64,000 nt of DNA from Lamellibrachia columna (Eukaryota > Annelida > Polychaeta > Sabellida > Siboglinidae): assembly GCA_963662155.1 (NCBI GenBank), contig OY759269.1, positions 1,746,001 to 1,810,000 on the forward strand. Direction: 5' to 3'. The position numbers and the translations under genes were made by a program. Position 1 is the stretch's first letter. Each line of letters opens with the position of its first letter. Below are positions 12,701 through 26,733 of the stretch, one piece after another. A model generated the notes under the pieces. The model was not told the DNA's origin and did not search any database. It was given only the letters and a program-made list of their open reading frames with translations.

Positions 12701-15700
12701 TGTACATGGTAGTTATTGTTGCACCTCCTTGCTAATGGAAGGATGAGTGTTTTGTGTACTTGGTAGTTATTGTTGCACCTCCTTGCTAATGGAAGGATGA
12801 ATGTTTTGTGTACATGGTAGTTATTGTTGCACCTCCTTGCTAATGGAAGAATGAATGTTTTGTGTACCTGGTAGTTATTGTTGCACCTCCTTGCTAATGG
12901 AAGGATGAGTGTTTTGTGTACTTGGTAGTTATTGTTGCACCTCCTTGCTAATGGAAGAATGAATGTTTTGTGTACCTGGTAGTTATTGTTGCACCTCCTT
13001 GCTAATGGAAGAATGAATGTTTTGTGTATCTGGTAGTTATTGTTGCACCTCCTTGCTAATGGAAGGATGAATGTTTTGTGTACTTGGTAGTTATTGTTGC
13101 ACCTCCTTCCTAATGGAAGAATGAATGTTTTGTGTACCTGGTAGTTATTGTTGCACCTCCTTGCTAATGGAAGGATGAGTGTTTTGTGTACTTGGTAGTT
13201 ATTGTTGCACCTCCTTGCTAATGGAAGGATGAATGTTTTGTGTACATGGCAGTTATTGTTGCACCTCCTTGCTAATGGAAGAATGAATGTTTTGTGTACC
13301 TGGTAGTTATTGTTGCAACTCCTTGCTAATGGAAGAATGAATATTTTGTGTATCTGGTAGTTATTGTTGCACCTCCTTACTAATGGAAGAATGAATGTTT
13401 TGTGTACCTGGTAGTTATTGTTGCACCTCCTTGCTAATGGAAGGATGAATGTTTTGTGTACATGGTAGTTATTGTTGCACCTCCTTGCTAATGGAAGGAT
13501 GAGTGTTTTGTGTACTTGGTAGTTATTGTTGCACCTCCTTGCTAATGGAAGGATGAATGTTTTGTGTACATGGTAGTTATTGTTGCACCTCCTTGCTAAT
13601 GGAAGAATGAATGTTTTGTGTACCTGGTAGTTATTGTTGCACCTCCTTGCTAATGGAAGAATGAATGTTTTGTGTACCTGGTAGTTATTGTTGCACCTCC
13701 TTGCTAATGGAAGAATGAATATTTTGTGTACCTGGTAGTTATTGGTGCGCCTGCTTGCTAATGGAAGAATGAATGTTTTGTGTACCTGGTAGTTATTGTT
13801 GCACCTCCTTGCTAATGGAAGAATGAATATTTTGTGTACCTGGTAGTTATTGGTGCGCCTGCTTGCTAATGGAAGAATGAATGTTTTGTGTACCTGGTAG
13901 TTATTGTTGCACCTCCTTGCTAATGGAAGAATGAATATTTTGTGTACCTGGTAGTTATTGGTGCGCCTGCTTGCTAATGGAAGAATGAATGTTTTGTGTA
14001 CCTGGTAGTTATTGTTGCACCTCCTTGCTAATGGAAGAATGAATATTTTGTGTACCTGGTAGTTATTGGTGCGCCTCCTTGCTAATGGAAGAATGAATGT
14101 TTTGTGTACATGGTAGTTATTGTTGCACCTTTTCATTTCTTACACAGAGCACAAAGCAAAGAAACAACAATGGACTCCCTTGCTAGAAAGCACTCCTGGT
14201 TTGGCCATCACTCAGCCTCAGTCAATACCACTTCAAAAACCATCATGCAAGGCACCCTGGTGGGCAAGAGAAGGCACCCTGGTGGGCAAGAGAAGGCATC
14301 CTGGAGGGCAAGAGAATGCACCCTGGTGGGCAAGAGAAGGCACACTGGTGGGCAAGAGAAGGCATCCTGGAGGGCAAGAGAATGCACCCTGGAGGGCAAG
14401 AGAAGGCATCCTGGAGGGCAAGAGAAGGCATCCTGGAGGGCAAGAGAAGGCACCCTGGTGGGCAAGAGAAGGCACACTGGTGGGCAAGAGAAGGCATCCT
14501 GGAGGGCAAGAGAATGCACCCTGGAGGGCAAGAGAAGGCATCCTGGAGGGCAAGAGAAGGCATCCTGGAGGGCAAGAGAAGGCACCCTGGAGGGCAAGAG
14601 AAGGCACACTGGTGGGCAAGAGAAGGCACCCTGGTGGGCAAGAGCAGGCACCCTGTTGGGTAAGAGAATGCACCCTGGAGGGCAAGAGAAGGCATCCTGG
14701 AGGGCAAGAGAAGGCACCCTGGTGGGCAAGAGAAGGCACACTGGTGGGCAAGAGAAGGCACCCTGGAGGGCAAGAGAAGACACCCTGGAGGGCAAGAGAA
14801 GATGGCGCCACCAGAGAAAAATGTGGCTGGATAACATAGAGGAATGGACTAATGTAAGCCTATCAGCCCAGCTACACAGAAGACAGAGGAAACTGGAATA
14901 GCATTTCTGTGGAAATTGCACCCCTATAATCATCCCAGTGAAGGGATGAAGTGAAGTTGTCACCCACCTTATAGTTGATGAAGCCGCCAATGGTTTTCAC
15001 TTCCAGTAGATTGGTGTCATGCATTCGAAGCTCCAACAGATGGCTGTACGCCTGCTTGTAATGTCTGCAGGAAGATACACTTGATATTGTATTTGTTTCC
15101 AAGGCAAGAACAAGCTAAGACAGAATATTAATAATATTAAATAAAAAATATCCCAATCTACAACCAGATCAAGTATGTCCTTTGTAAACAGATCCACTGG
15201 CAACTGCTGACGGACGCTCGATAGTACAACGGAGGACAGACTAGCAGTGACCATAGGATAATAGTTGCTCGATTCAAGCTAGACAGGATGTTAGGAACAT
15301 TTGGTGCAGGTAGAAAATCGAAACTGGAGAGATTTGCCATTGAGTGTCTTAGCAGTAAAAGCATATTGGGAGTAAGTCTCTGATAATCTCGCTCGACTGG
15401 ATAAGTCCTCTCCACAGATGACAAAGGACTCTGTAGCTAAGATGCTCAAGATGGTAGCCAAAAAGACTATCAGCCTCTGACCAAAACAAGTCACTAACAA
15501 AGGAATGTTTGGTCCATGTCCATAGAACAGAAAGATTTGCAACTACGAATTAAGAATACGAAAGACGAGATGACATGCAATGAGCTACATAAAAGATTCT
15601 GCATGAAATATGCAAGAGATCTCTGGAAAACGCATCGTCATTTCTGAACAAGTGGGCCAAATAGATAGAACACTTATATGACGGCCCACAGATTTTTAAA

Positions 15701-18700
15701 GCCATTCATCTGTTACAACGTCAACAACTGATAATGCAGGACAAGTTTAAACACATCATTGCAGACAAACACAAAGTTTCGTCAATCGTAGTAAAACACT
15801 TCGAAAGCAAATTCCAAGATGGAGTACAACATGGCGTTGACATGTTTGAAGGCTCACAGAAGTTGCCTAATTCCCCAATTACTGCCAAAGAAATAGAGAC
15901 TGCATTCGCAAGGCTCAACAACAACAGGGCATGCGGATATGAGTCGATTCGAGGCAAACTTCTGAAGTATGCACCTTCTGAACTTTCCAGACTCATCGCC
16001 GACATGTTCAATGATGTCTTCAAGAAATATTTCTCACTTGAAGTAGGCACAGGTCTGATAGCACTGCAGAAACCTGGTAAACAGGTCTGATAGCACTGCA
16101 GAAACCTGGTAAACAGGTCTGATAGCACTGCAGAAACCTGGTAAACAGGTCTGATAGCACTGCAGAAACCTGGTAAACAGGTCTGATAGCACTGCAGAAA
16201 CCTGGTAAACTGTTTGGCCCTCAGCATGTGGTTACAGACAAGGGCCGACCTGCAGCAGATCAGCATGTGGTTAAAGACAAGGGCCGACCTGCAGCAGATC
16301 AGCATGTGGTTAAAGACAAGGGCCGACCTGCAGCAGATCAGCATGTGGTTAAAGACAAGGGCCGACCTGCAGCAGATCAGCATGTGGTTAAACACAAGGG
16401 CCGACCTGCAGCAGATCAGCATGTGGTTAAAGACAAGGGCCGACCTGCAGCAGATCAGCATGTGGTTACAGACAAGGGCCGACCTGCAGCAGATCAGCAT
16501 GTGGTTACAGACAAGGGCCGACCTGCAGCAGATCAGCATGTGGTTACAGACAAGGGCCGACCTGCAGCAGATCAGCATGTGGTTACAGACAAGGGCCGAC
16601 CTGCAGCAGATCAGCATGTGGTTACAGACAAGGGCCGACCTGCAGCAGATCAGCATGTGGTTACAGACAAGGGCCGACCTGCAGCAGATCAGCATGTGGT
16701 TACAGACAAGGGCCGACCTGCAGCAGATCAGCATGTGGTTACAGACAAGGGCCGACCTGGAGGAGCTGAGTCGGATCACCAAAAATAAAACCCAGTGGAG
16801 AACACTCCGCAGAACAACAATTGAAGGGGAGCTATGTAAGCTGGCGTAAGAGCTAGCTGCTTGTGCAAGCTGGCGTAAGAGCCAGCTGCTCATGTAAGCA
16901 GGTGTAACAGCCAGCTGCTTGTGCAAGTGGGCGTAAGAGCCAGCTGCTTGTGCAAGCTGGCGTAAGAGCCAGCTGCTCATGTAAGCAGGTGTAACAGCCA
17001 GCTGCTTGTGCAAGCGGGCGTAAGAGCCAGCTACTCATGTAAGCAGGTGTAACAGCCAGCTGCTTGTGCAAGCGGGCATAAGAGCCAGCTGCTCATGTAA
17101 GCAGGTGTAATAGCCAGCTGCTTGTGCAAGCGGGCGTAAGAGCCAGCTGCTCATGTAAGCAGGTGTAATAGCCAGCTGCTTGTGCAAGTGGGCGTAAGAG
17201 CCAGCTGCTCATGTAAGCAGGTGTAACAGCCAGCTGCTTGTGCAAGCGGGCGTAAGAGCCAGCTGCTCATGTAAGCAGGTGTAACAGCCAGCTGCTTGTG
17301 CAAGTGGGCGTAAGAGCCAGCTGCTCATGTAAGCAGGTGTAACAGCCAGCTGCTTGTGCAAGCGGGCGTAAGAGCCAGCTGCTCATGTAAGCAGGTGTAA
17401 CAGCCAGCTGCTTGTGCAAGTGGGCGTAAGAGCCAGCTGCTCATGTAAGCAGGTGTAAGAGCCAGCTGCTTGTGCAAGCGGGCGTAAGAGCTAGCTGCTC
17501 GTGCAAGTGGGCGTAAGAGGTAGCTGCTCGTGCAAGCGGGTGTAAGAGCTAGCTGCTCGTGCAAGTGGGCGTAAGAGCTAGCTGCTCGTGCAAGTGGGCG
17601 TAAGAGCTAGCTGCTCGTGCAAGTGGGCGTAAGAGCTAGCTGCTCGTGGAAGCGGGTGTAAGAGCTAGCTGCTCGTGCAAGCGGGTGTAAGAGCTAGCTG
17701 CTCGTGCAAGCGGGTGTAAGAGCTAGCTGCTCGTGCAAGCGGGTGTAAGAGCTAGCTGCTCGTGCAAGCGGGTGTAAGAGCTAGCTGCTCGTGCAAGCGG
17801 GTGTAAGAGCTAGCTGCTCGTGCAAGCGGGTGTAAGAGCTAGCTGCTTGTGTAAGCGGGTGTAAGAGCTAGCTGCTCGTGCAAGCAGGCATAAGAGCCAG
17901 CTGCTCGTGTAAGCGGGTGTAAGGGCTAGCTGCTCGTGTAAGCTGGCTGTCGCGACTGCAAGACACTTTTAATAATAATAAATAAATCATTTATATTAAT
18001 TTATCAGCAATTCTAAGCAATCTCAACTGACAGAAATATATAGTATATAACAAACACAAACGTGTGCATCGACTAGATGTATACGTGTGTATGTGTCCTG
18101 TTACTGCTCATTATAGAAGGATTAGTTTCCAAACTACTTGAGGGCTGTGTGCGTGCCCTGTTTCTGTTCATTATAGGATTAGTTTCCCACCTACTTGAGG
18201 GCTGTGTGCGTGCCCTATTTCTGTTCATTATAGAAGGATTAGTTTCCCACCTACTTGAGGGCTGTGTGCATGCCCTATTTCTGTTCATTATAGAAGGATT
18301 AGTTGTTCCACTTATTTGAAGGCTGTGTGCATGCCGTTTCTATTCATTATAGAAGGATTAGTTTCCCACTTACTCGAGGACTGTGTGCGTACCCTGTTTC
18401 TGTTCATTATAGAAGGATTAGTTTCCCACTTACTCGAGGACTGTGTGTGTGTCTTGTTTCTATTCATTATAGAAGGATTAGTTTCCCACTTACTCGAGGA
18501 CTGTGTGCGTGTCCTGTTTCTGTTCATTATAGGATTAGTTTCCCACTTACTTGAGGGCTGTGTGCGTGTCCTGTTTCTGTTCATTATAGAAGGATTAGTT
18601 TCCCACTTACTCGAGGACTGTGTGCGTACCCTGTTTCTGTTCATTATAGAAGGATTAGTTTCCCACTTACTTGAGGGCAGTGTGCGTGTCCTGTTTCTGT

Positions 18701-21700
18701 TCATCATAGAAGGATTAGTTTCCCACCTACTTGAGGGCTGTGTGCATGCCCTGTTTCTGTTCATTATAGAAGGATTAGTTTCCCACTTACTCGAGGACTG
18801 TGTGTGTGTCCTGTTTCTGTTCATTATAGAAGGATTAGTTTCCCACTTACTCGAGGACTGTGTGCGTGCCCTGTTTCTGTTCATTATAGAAGGATTAGTT
18901 TCCCACTTACTCGAGGACTGTGTGTGTCCTGTTTCTGTTCATTATAGAAGGATTAGTTTCCCACTTACTCGAGGACTGTGTGCGTGTCCTGTTTCTGTTC
19001 ATTATAGGATTAGTTTCCCACTTACTCGAGGACTGTGTGCGTGTCTTGTTTCTATTCATTATAGAAGGATTAGTTTCCCACTTACTCGAGGACTGTGTGT
19101 GTGTCTTGTTTCTATTCATTATAGAAGGATTAGTTTCCCACTTACTTGAGGACTGTGTGTGTGTCTTGTTTCTATTCATTATAAAATGATTAGTTTCCCA
19201 CTTACTCGAGGACTGTGTGCGTGTCCTGTTTCTGTTCATTATAGGATTAGTTTCCCACTTACTCGAGGGCTGTGTGCGTGTCCTGTTTCTGTTCATTATA
19301 GAAGGATTAGTTTCCCACTTACTCGAGGGCTGTGTGCGTGTCCTGTTTCTGTTCATTATAGAAGGATTAGTTTCCCACTTACTCGAGGACTGTGTGCGTA
19401 CCCGGTTTCTGTTCATTATAGAAGGATTAGTTTCCCACTTACTTGAGGGCAGTGTGCGTGTCCTGTTTCTGTTCATCATAGAAGGATTAGTTTCCCACCT
19501 ACTTGAGGGCTGTGTGCATGCCCTGTTTCTGTTCATTATAGAAGGATTAGTTTCCCACTTACTCAAGGACTGTGTGTGTGTCCTGTTTCTGTTCATTATA
19601 GGATTAGTTTCCCACTTACTCGAGGACTGTGTGCATGCCCTGTTTCTGTTCATTATAGAAGGATTAGTTTCCCACTTACTCGAGGACTGTGTGTGTGTGT
19701 CCTGTTTCTGTTCATTATAGAAGGATTAGTTTCCCACTTACTCGAGGACTGTGTGCGTGTCCTGTTTCTGTTCATTATAGAAGGATTAGTTTCCCACTTA
19801 CTCGATGACTGTGTGCGTACCCTGTTTCTGTTCATTATAGGATTAGTTTCCCACTTACTCGAGGACTGTGTGCGTACCCTGTTTCTGTTCATTATAGAAG
19901 GATTAGTTTCCCACTTACTTGAGGGCAGTGTGCGTGTCCTGTTTCTGTTCATTATAGAAGGATTAGTTTCCCACTTACTTGAGGGCAGTGTGCGTGTCCT
20001 GTTTCTGTTCATTATAGAAGGCGATCTTGAACTGATGTCTCACAAAAAGGAGCTGAAATAAAGGATAAACTTATCTGATAACATTTTCTCCTTTGGGTGA
20101 CTGTGCTATCATCATTGTACTAATACTTATTTTACAATTTTTAAAAGCTTCAAATAATATTTACTTTATATAGTGGTGATGATGCAAGGTTGACCAGTTA
20201 TAAACACCATCGGTTTTAACCAATTAAAACTACTCAATACTCCAAAAATAGTCACTAAAATATTTTTTTTATTTCCAACTACTCCAAGAATGGTCAATAC
20301 CAGCGAATACTGGTTTATAAAATAAAAAAAAATTTCCAAGCAGAAAAGTAAGAATAGTATACTGTTTTTTGTTAGTCTCATTTCAAATTAATTTTGCAAA
20401 AAATCAAACCAAACTAGTATTAGCTACACAATGCTAGTTCATTTGTACAACGTTTATATGTAGTTTTTGAAAAATCATCAAACAAACTATTAAATTACTT
20501 AATGTTTGGTCAAACATTAAGTCAAGTGAGAATGGAAACGTTGAAGAGACGGTGGGTGGTTTAACAAGTTGACCAATGGTAAAGCGTATTTGGTGCCAAG
20601 CAATCATAGCACCTCTAGTGACGGCATCTGAATTTGGTAAACCGAGAGTAAAAATATGAATTTAATTTTTTTAATAATGTTGGTCCTAAGCTTGCGAAGA
20701 ACCTCACAAATCCTGATGAAAATATTTCTATATATATGATTATTTAGGTAGTAGGATTGAACAATGTTTGTTCCTAAAACCTGTAGATCAGGAAGAGGTA
20801 ATTAATACAGTGAAAGCAGGTACCCAAAAAAATGTGCAGACTTTGAAGACATAAGCATGGACAATGTCGCCAAGGTAATATCTGTCATATGTAAATCTCT
20901 CAAGCATATCTGTAATAGTTCATTTAGACCTGTGGTGCTTCCATCAAGAATAAAGATTACCAAAGTAATACAAAGTTTAAAAGCAGTGCAAAAACTGACC
21001 TTACCAATTACAGGCCAATTTCTCTCTTGCCGCAATTCTCAAAACTCTTGGAAAAATTGTTCCTTAGTAGAACAGATAGCTTTGTAAATGTTTCCTTAGT
21101 AGAACAGATAGCTTTGTAAATGCCAACAATATATAATAAAGTCAGTACGGCTTTCGTACAAATATGTCCATGGCACACGCAGTAACAGAATTGATAGAAG
21201 AAATATAAAATGTTTTACTTTATCACGGTATTATAGAAACGAGTAGTTCATCTAGTTTGTGGCGCAAAACACCTAAAGCATACCAGCATCCTTTTAAAAC
21301 AATTTTGAAATGTGTAGATTTAATTAAATTTAAGACTGCGGTCATTATGTTTAAAGCATATCACAATGAAATACCAGATAATTTACTAAATTTTTAAGCT
21401 TTATGTGTCAACACACAGTACCAGACTGAAAAATACCTTCAGTAGTTATCGTGTCCACACCAACATAAAATTTCTATTTATGGTGTGAAATCATGGAATT
21501 CTTTACACAAAATTATCATTGGATGTAAAGGCCTACAAGGATTAAAAAACAGTTATAAATGATATCTTCTCTCTATGTATTAGGTCTAAAAAAGCAATCA
21601 TAATAAAACATAATATGTTGTAGACATATTATCTAGGTATTTGTAACTTCGCATTTTTCATATGTACCATATATTATTAGTATATATAACTAATCGGGTC

Positions 21701-24700
21701 GAGGATGAACCATATATTATTAGTATATAAAACTACTCGGGTCGGGGATGAACCATATATTATTAGTATATATAATTACTCGGGTCGGGGGTGACCCATA
21801 TATTATTAGTATATATAACTACTCGGGTCAGGGAGTGAACCGGTCGGGGAGTGAAGTATTATACTTCTCTTCACCCCCTTTCCAATGCACTGTTACCAAT
21901 GATTACTCATGTTGAATATGGCATTGTATTCTATTTGTACTATTGTGGAATTTGAAGTGTTTGTTGGAAATAAAATATTGACTGATTGAAGGATTGCAAA
22001 GACCGGAGGAGGGATTGCAACAGCCGGAGGAGGGACTGCAATGGCCGGAGGAGGGATTGCAACAGACGGAGGAGGGATTGCAACAGCCGGAGGAGGGATT
22101 GCAACGGCTGGAGGAGGGACTGCAATGGCCGGAGGAGGGATTGCAAAGGCCGGAGAAGGGATTGCAACAGCCGGAGGAGGGATTGCAACAGCCGGAGGAG
22201 GGATTGCAACGGCCGGAGGAGGGATTGCAACAGCCGGAGGAGGGACTGCAATGGCCGGAGGAGGGACTGCAATGGCCGGAGGAGGGATTGCAACGGCTGG
22301 AGGAGGGACTGCAATGGCCGGAGGAGGGATTGCAACAGCCGGAGGAGGGATTGCAACAGCCGGAGGAGGGACTGCAATGGCCGGAGGAGGGATTGCAAAG
22401 GCCGGAGGAGGGATTGCAACGGCTGGAGGAGGGACTGCAACAGCCGGAGGAGGGACTGCAATGGCCGGAGGAGGGACTGCAATGGCCGGAGGAGGGATTG
22501 CAACAGCCGGAGAAGGGATTGCAACAGCCGGAGGAGGGATTGCAACAGCCGGAGGAGGGATTGCAACAGCCGGAGGAGGGATTGCAATGGCCGGAGGAGG
22601 GATTGCAACAGCCGGAGGAGGGATTGCAACAGCCAGAGGAGGGATTGCAATGGCCAGAGGAGGGACTGCAATGGTCGGAGGTGGGATTGCAACAGCCGGA
22701 GGAGGGATTGCAACAGCCAGAGGAGGGATTGCAACAGCCGGAGGAGGGACTGCAATGGTCGGAGGTGGGATTGCAACAGCCGGAGGAGGGATTGCAACAG
22801 CCAGAGGAGGGATTGCAATGGCCAGAGGAGGGACTGCAACAGCCAGAGGAGGGATTGCAACAGCCGGAGGAGGGATTGCAACGGCCGGAGGAGGGATTGC
22901 AACAGCCGGAGGAGGGACTGCAATGGCCAGAGGAGGGACTGCAACAGCCAGAGGAGGGATTGCAACAGCCAAAGGAGGGATTGCAACGGCTGGAGGAGGG
23001 ATTGCAACTGCCGGAGGAGGGACTGCAACAGCCGGAGGAGGGACTGCAATGGCCGGAGGAGGGATTGCAACAGCCGGAGGAGGGATTGCAACGGCCGGAG
23101 GAGGGATTGCAATGGCCGGAGGAGGGATTGCAACAGCCGGAGGAGGGACTGCAATGGTCGGAGGTGGGATTGCAACAGCCGGAGGAGGGATTGCAACAGC
23201 CAGAGGAGGGATTGCAATGGCCAGAGGAGGGACTGCAATGGTCGGAGGTGGGATTGCAACAGCCGGAGGAGGGATTGCAACAGCCAGAGGAGGGATTGCA
23301 ACAGCCGGAGGAGAGACTGCAATGGTCGGAGGTGGGATTGCAACAGCCGGAGGAGGGATTGCAACAGCCAGAGGAGGGACTGCAACAGCCAGAGGAGGGA
23401 TTGCAACAGCCGGAGGAGGGATTGCAACGGCCGGAGGAGGGATTGCAACAGCTGGAGGAGGGACTGCAATGGCCAGAGGAGGGACTGCAACAGCCAGAGG
23501 AGGGATTGCAACAGCCGGAGGAGGGATTGCAACGGCCGGAGGAGGGATTGCAACAGCCGGAGGAGGGATTGCAACAGCCGGAGGAGGGACTGCAATGGCC
23601 AGAGGAGGGATTGCAACAGCCGGAGGAGGGACTGCAATGGCCAGAGGAGGGATTGCAACAGCCGGAGGAGGGATTGCAACAGCCGGAGGAGGGACTGCAA
23701 CGGCCAGAGGAGGGACTGCAACAGCCGGAGGAGGGACTGCAACGGCCGGGTGAGGGACTGCAACAGCCGGAGGAGGGACTGCAATGGCCGGGTGAAGGAT
23801 TGCAACAGCCGGAGGAGGGATTGCAAAGACCGGAGGAGGGATTGCAAAGACCGGAGGAGGGATTGCAACAGCCAGAGGAGGGATTGCAATGGCCGGAGGA
23901 GGGATTGCAAAGACCACAGGAGGGATTGCAACAGCCGGAGGAGGGATTGCAAAGACCGGAGGAGGGATTGTAATGGCCGGCACAAGCAACACTTTTAGGC
24001 ATCCAAATTATCAGCAAGGGTGGTCCTGGCGGGCCATACTTGCTTTAGCATTAGGCTTCAAAATTACTGGTCAGATTTAACCATATTTCTTTTTAATTTT
24101 CTAGACATTAAGTGTCTAAGTGATGTTTACATTCATGGATTGCACGCCCATCACTGTATCTTACAATGTGATCAGCCAGAGGATGGAAGTCACGCCCATC
24201 ACTGTATCTTACAATGTGATCAGCCAGAGGATTGAAGTCACGCCCATCACTGTATCTTACAATGTGATCAGCCAGAGGATGGAAGTCACGCCCATCGCTG
24301 TATCTTACAATGTGATCAGCTAGAGTATGGAAGTCACGCCCATCACTGCATCTTACAATGTGATCAGCTAGAGGATGGAAGTCACGCCCATCACTGTATC
24401 TTACAATGTGATCAGCTAGAGGATGGAAGTCACGCCCATCACTGCATCTTACAATGTGATCAGCTAGAGGATGGAAGTCACGCCCATAGCTGTATCTTAC
24501 AATGTGATCAGCTAGAGGATGGAAGTCACGCCCATCACTGTATCTTACAATGTGATCAGCTAGAGGATGGAAGTAACGCCCATCACTGTATCTTACAATG
24601 TGATCAGCTAGAGGATGGAAGTCACGCCCATCACTGCATCTTACAATGTGATCAGCTAGAGGATGGAAGTCACGCCCATCACTGTATCTTACAATGTGAT

Positions 24701-26649
24701 CAGCTAGAGGATGGAAGTCACGCCCATCACTGTATCTTACAATGTGATCAGCTAGAGGATGGAAGTCACGCCCATCACTGTATCTTACAATGTGATCAGC
24801 TAGAGTATGGAAGTCACGCCCATCACTGTATCTTACAATGTGATCAGCTAGAGGATGGAAGTCACGCCCATCACTGTATCTTACAATGTGATCAGCTAGA
24901 GTATGGAAGTCACGCCCATCACTGTATCTTACAATGTGATCAACTAGAGGATGGAAGTCGCGCCCATCACTGTATCTTACAATGTGATCAGCCAGAGGAT
25001 GGAAGTCACGCCCATCACTGTATCTTACAATGTGATCAGCTAGAGGATGGAAGTCACGCCCATCGCTGTATCTTACAATGTGATCAGCTAGAGGATGGAA
25101 GTCGCGCCCATCACTGTATCTTACAATGTGATCAGCCAGAGGATGGAAGTCACGCCCATCACTGTATCTTACAATGTGATCAGCTAGAGGATGGAAGTCA
25201 CGCCCATCGCTGTATCTTACAATGATATCAGCTAGAGGATGGAAGTCGCACCCATCACTGTATCTTACAATGTGATCAGCTAGAGGATGGAAGTCACGCC
25301 CATCATTGTATCTTACAATGTGATCAACTAGAGGATGGAAGTCACGCCCATCACTGTATCTTACAATGTGATCAGCTAGAGGATGGAAGTCACGCCCATC
25401 GCTGTATCTTACAATGTGATCAGCTAGAGGATGGAAGTCACGCCCATCACTGTATCTTACAATGTGATCAGCCAGAGGATGGAAGTCACGCCCATCGCTG
25501 TATCTTACAATGTGATCAGCTAGAGGATGGAAGTCACGCCCATCACTGTATCTTACAATGTGATCAGCCAGAGGATGGAAGTCACGCCCATCACTGTATC
25601 TTACAATGTGATCAGCCAGAGGATGGAAGTCACGCCCATCGCTGTATCTTACAATGTGATCAGCTAGAGGATGGAAGTCGCGCCCATCATTGGCATTTAC
25701 CCGCAGTGTTTACTATTTTGGATATCCACCATTTTGAGCCTTAACAGATGTAATGGCTGAAGTCAATTCTTTCGATCATTTGAACAGAAATACGCATTTT
25801 TTCATTAAATCGACTGTGGATGTTACTTAAAACTATTCACACACTACATATTTGGATAGCAATGAACTGGATTTGTGACAGGCTAAATCAGTTGAGGATG
25901 GAGTTTTAAAACAATGGCATTTGTACAACAGAAATGTTTCATGAAGTTTGTTCACCATTATTTGCTTTATACATATAATATATGTTTGATAAGATGTGTA
26001 ATCCAAATGTATCTGATTTAATATTCTTATGTAACTTTGGAATAGTTTTGAATTTTGGAATTATAATTAATCACCAGTTGACTGGGTGTTTGGATTTCAT
26101 GGTGGCAGAGATTCTGTCACAGGTGTATAAAGGTATGAAGCATGCGTTCTGTTTATCGTTTACAGAAACTACATTTACAAGCAGCTGTAAACACTGGTAC
26201 ATCCACTACCTGGTGTGTTGTCTTATTGAGGAACTCTTTATGTGCTTTCACCCGCCTCGCCTCTGTGTGGTAGTATGTCTGGGACAGCTCGTAGAACGCG
26301 TTCTCTAGTCTGTAGACACACGCACCATCATCAATACACCACGCGGATCCAATACACCACGCGGATCCAATACACCACGCGGATCCAATACACCACGCAG
26401 ATCCAATACACCACGCGGATCCAATACACCACGCGGATCCAATGCACCACGCGGATCCAATGCACCACGCGGATCCAATGCACAAGGACTAAACACTTCT
26501 ATTGTACATATTTTCTAAGCTTTGGATTACATTTGTTTTAATCTTTTTTTACAAAAATAGAACTACCAATTGAATAATATATGTGCGCCCTAGTGGCGAG
26601 CACAATTAATAATAATAATAAAATGTATTATGTATATATATATAATGTT

Positions 26650-26733
<84 letters not shown>

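Noticed and set aside
12580..14136. 518-codon minus-strand frame of an 18-residue repeat
   Set aside because: This is a readthrough of the 54-bp array in TRAPPC11 intron 7, with no non-repeat domain.
8180..14137. CRISPR-like look of regular repeats
   Set aside because: There are no unique spacers: the whole unit repeats. This is eukaryotic minisatellite DNA.
21893..24017. Five overlapping open frames of 570-704 codons (proline-rich, cysteine/serine-rich and arginine-rich)
   Set aside because: They exist because the 21-bp unit is divisible by three and happens to lack stops. They coincide with a pure array, and the region lies inside a TRAPPC11 intron.
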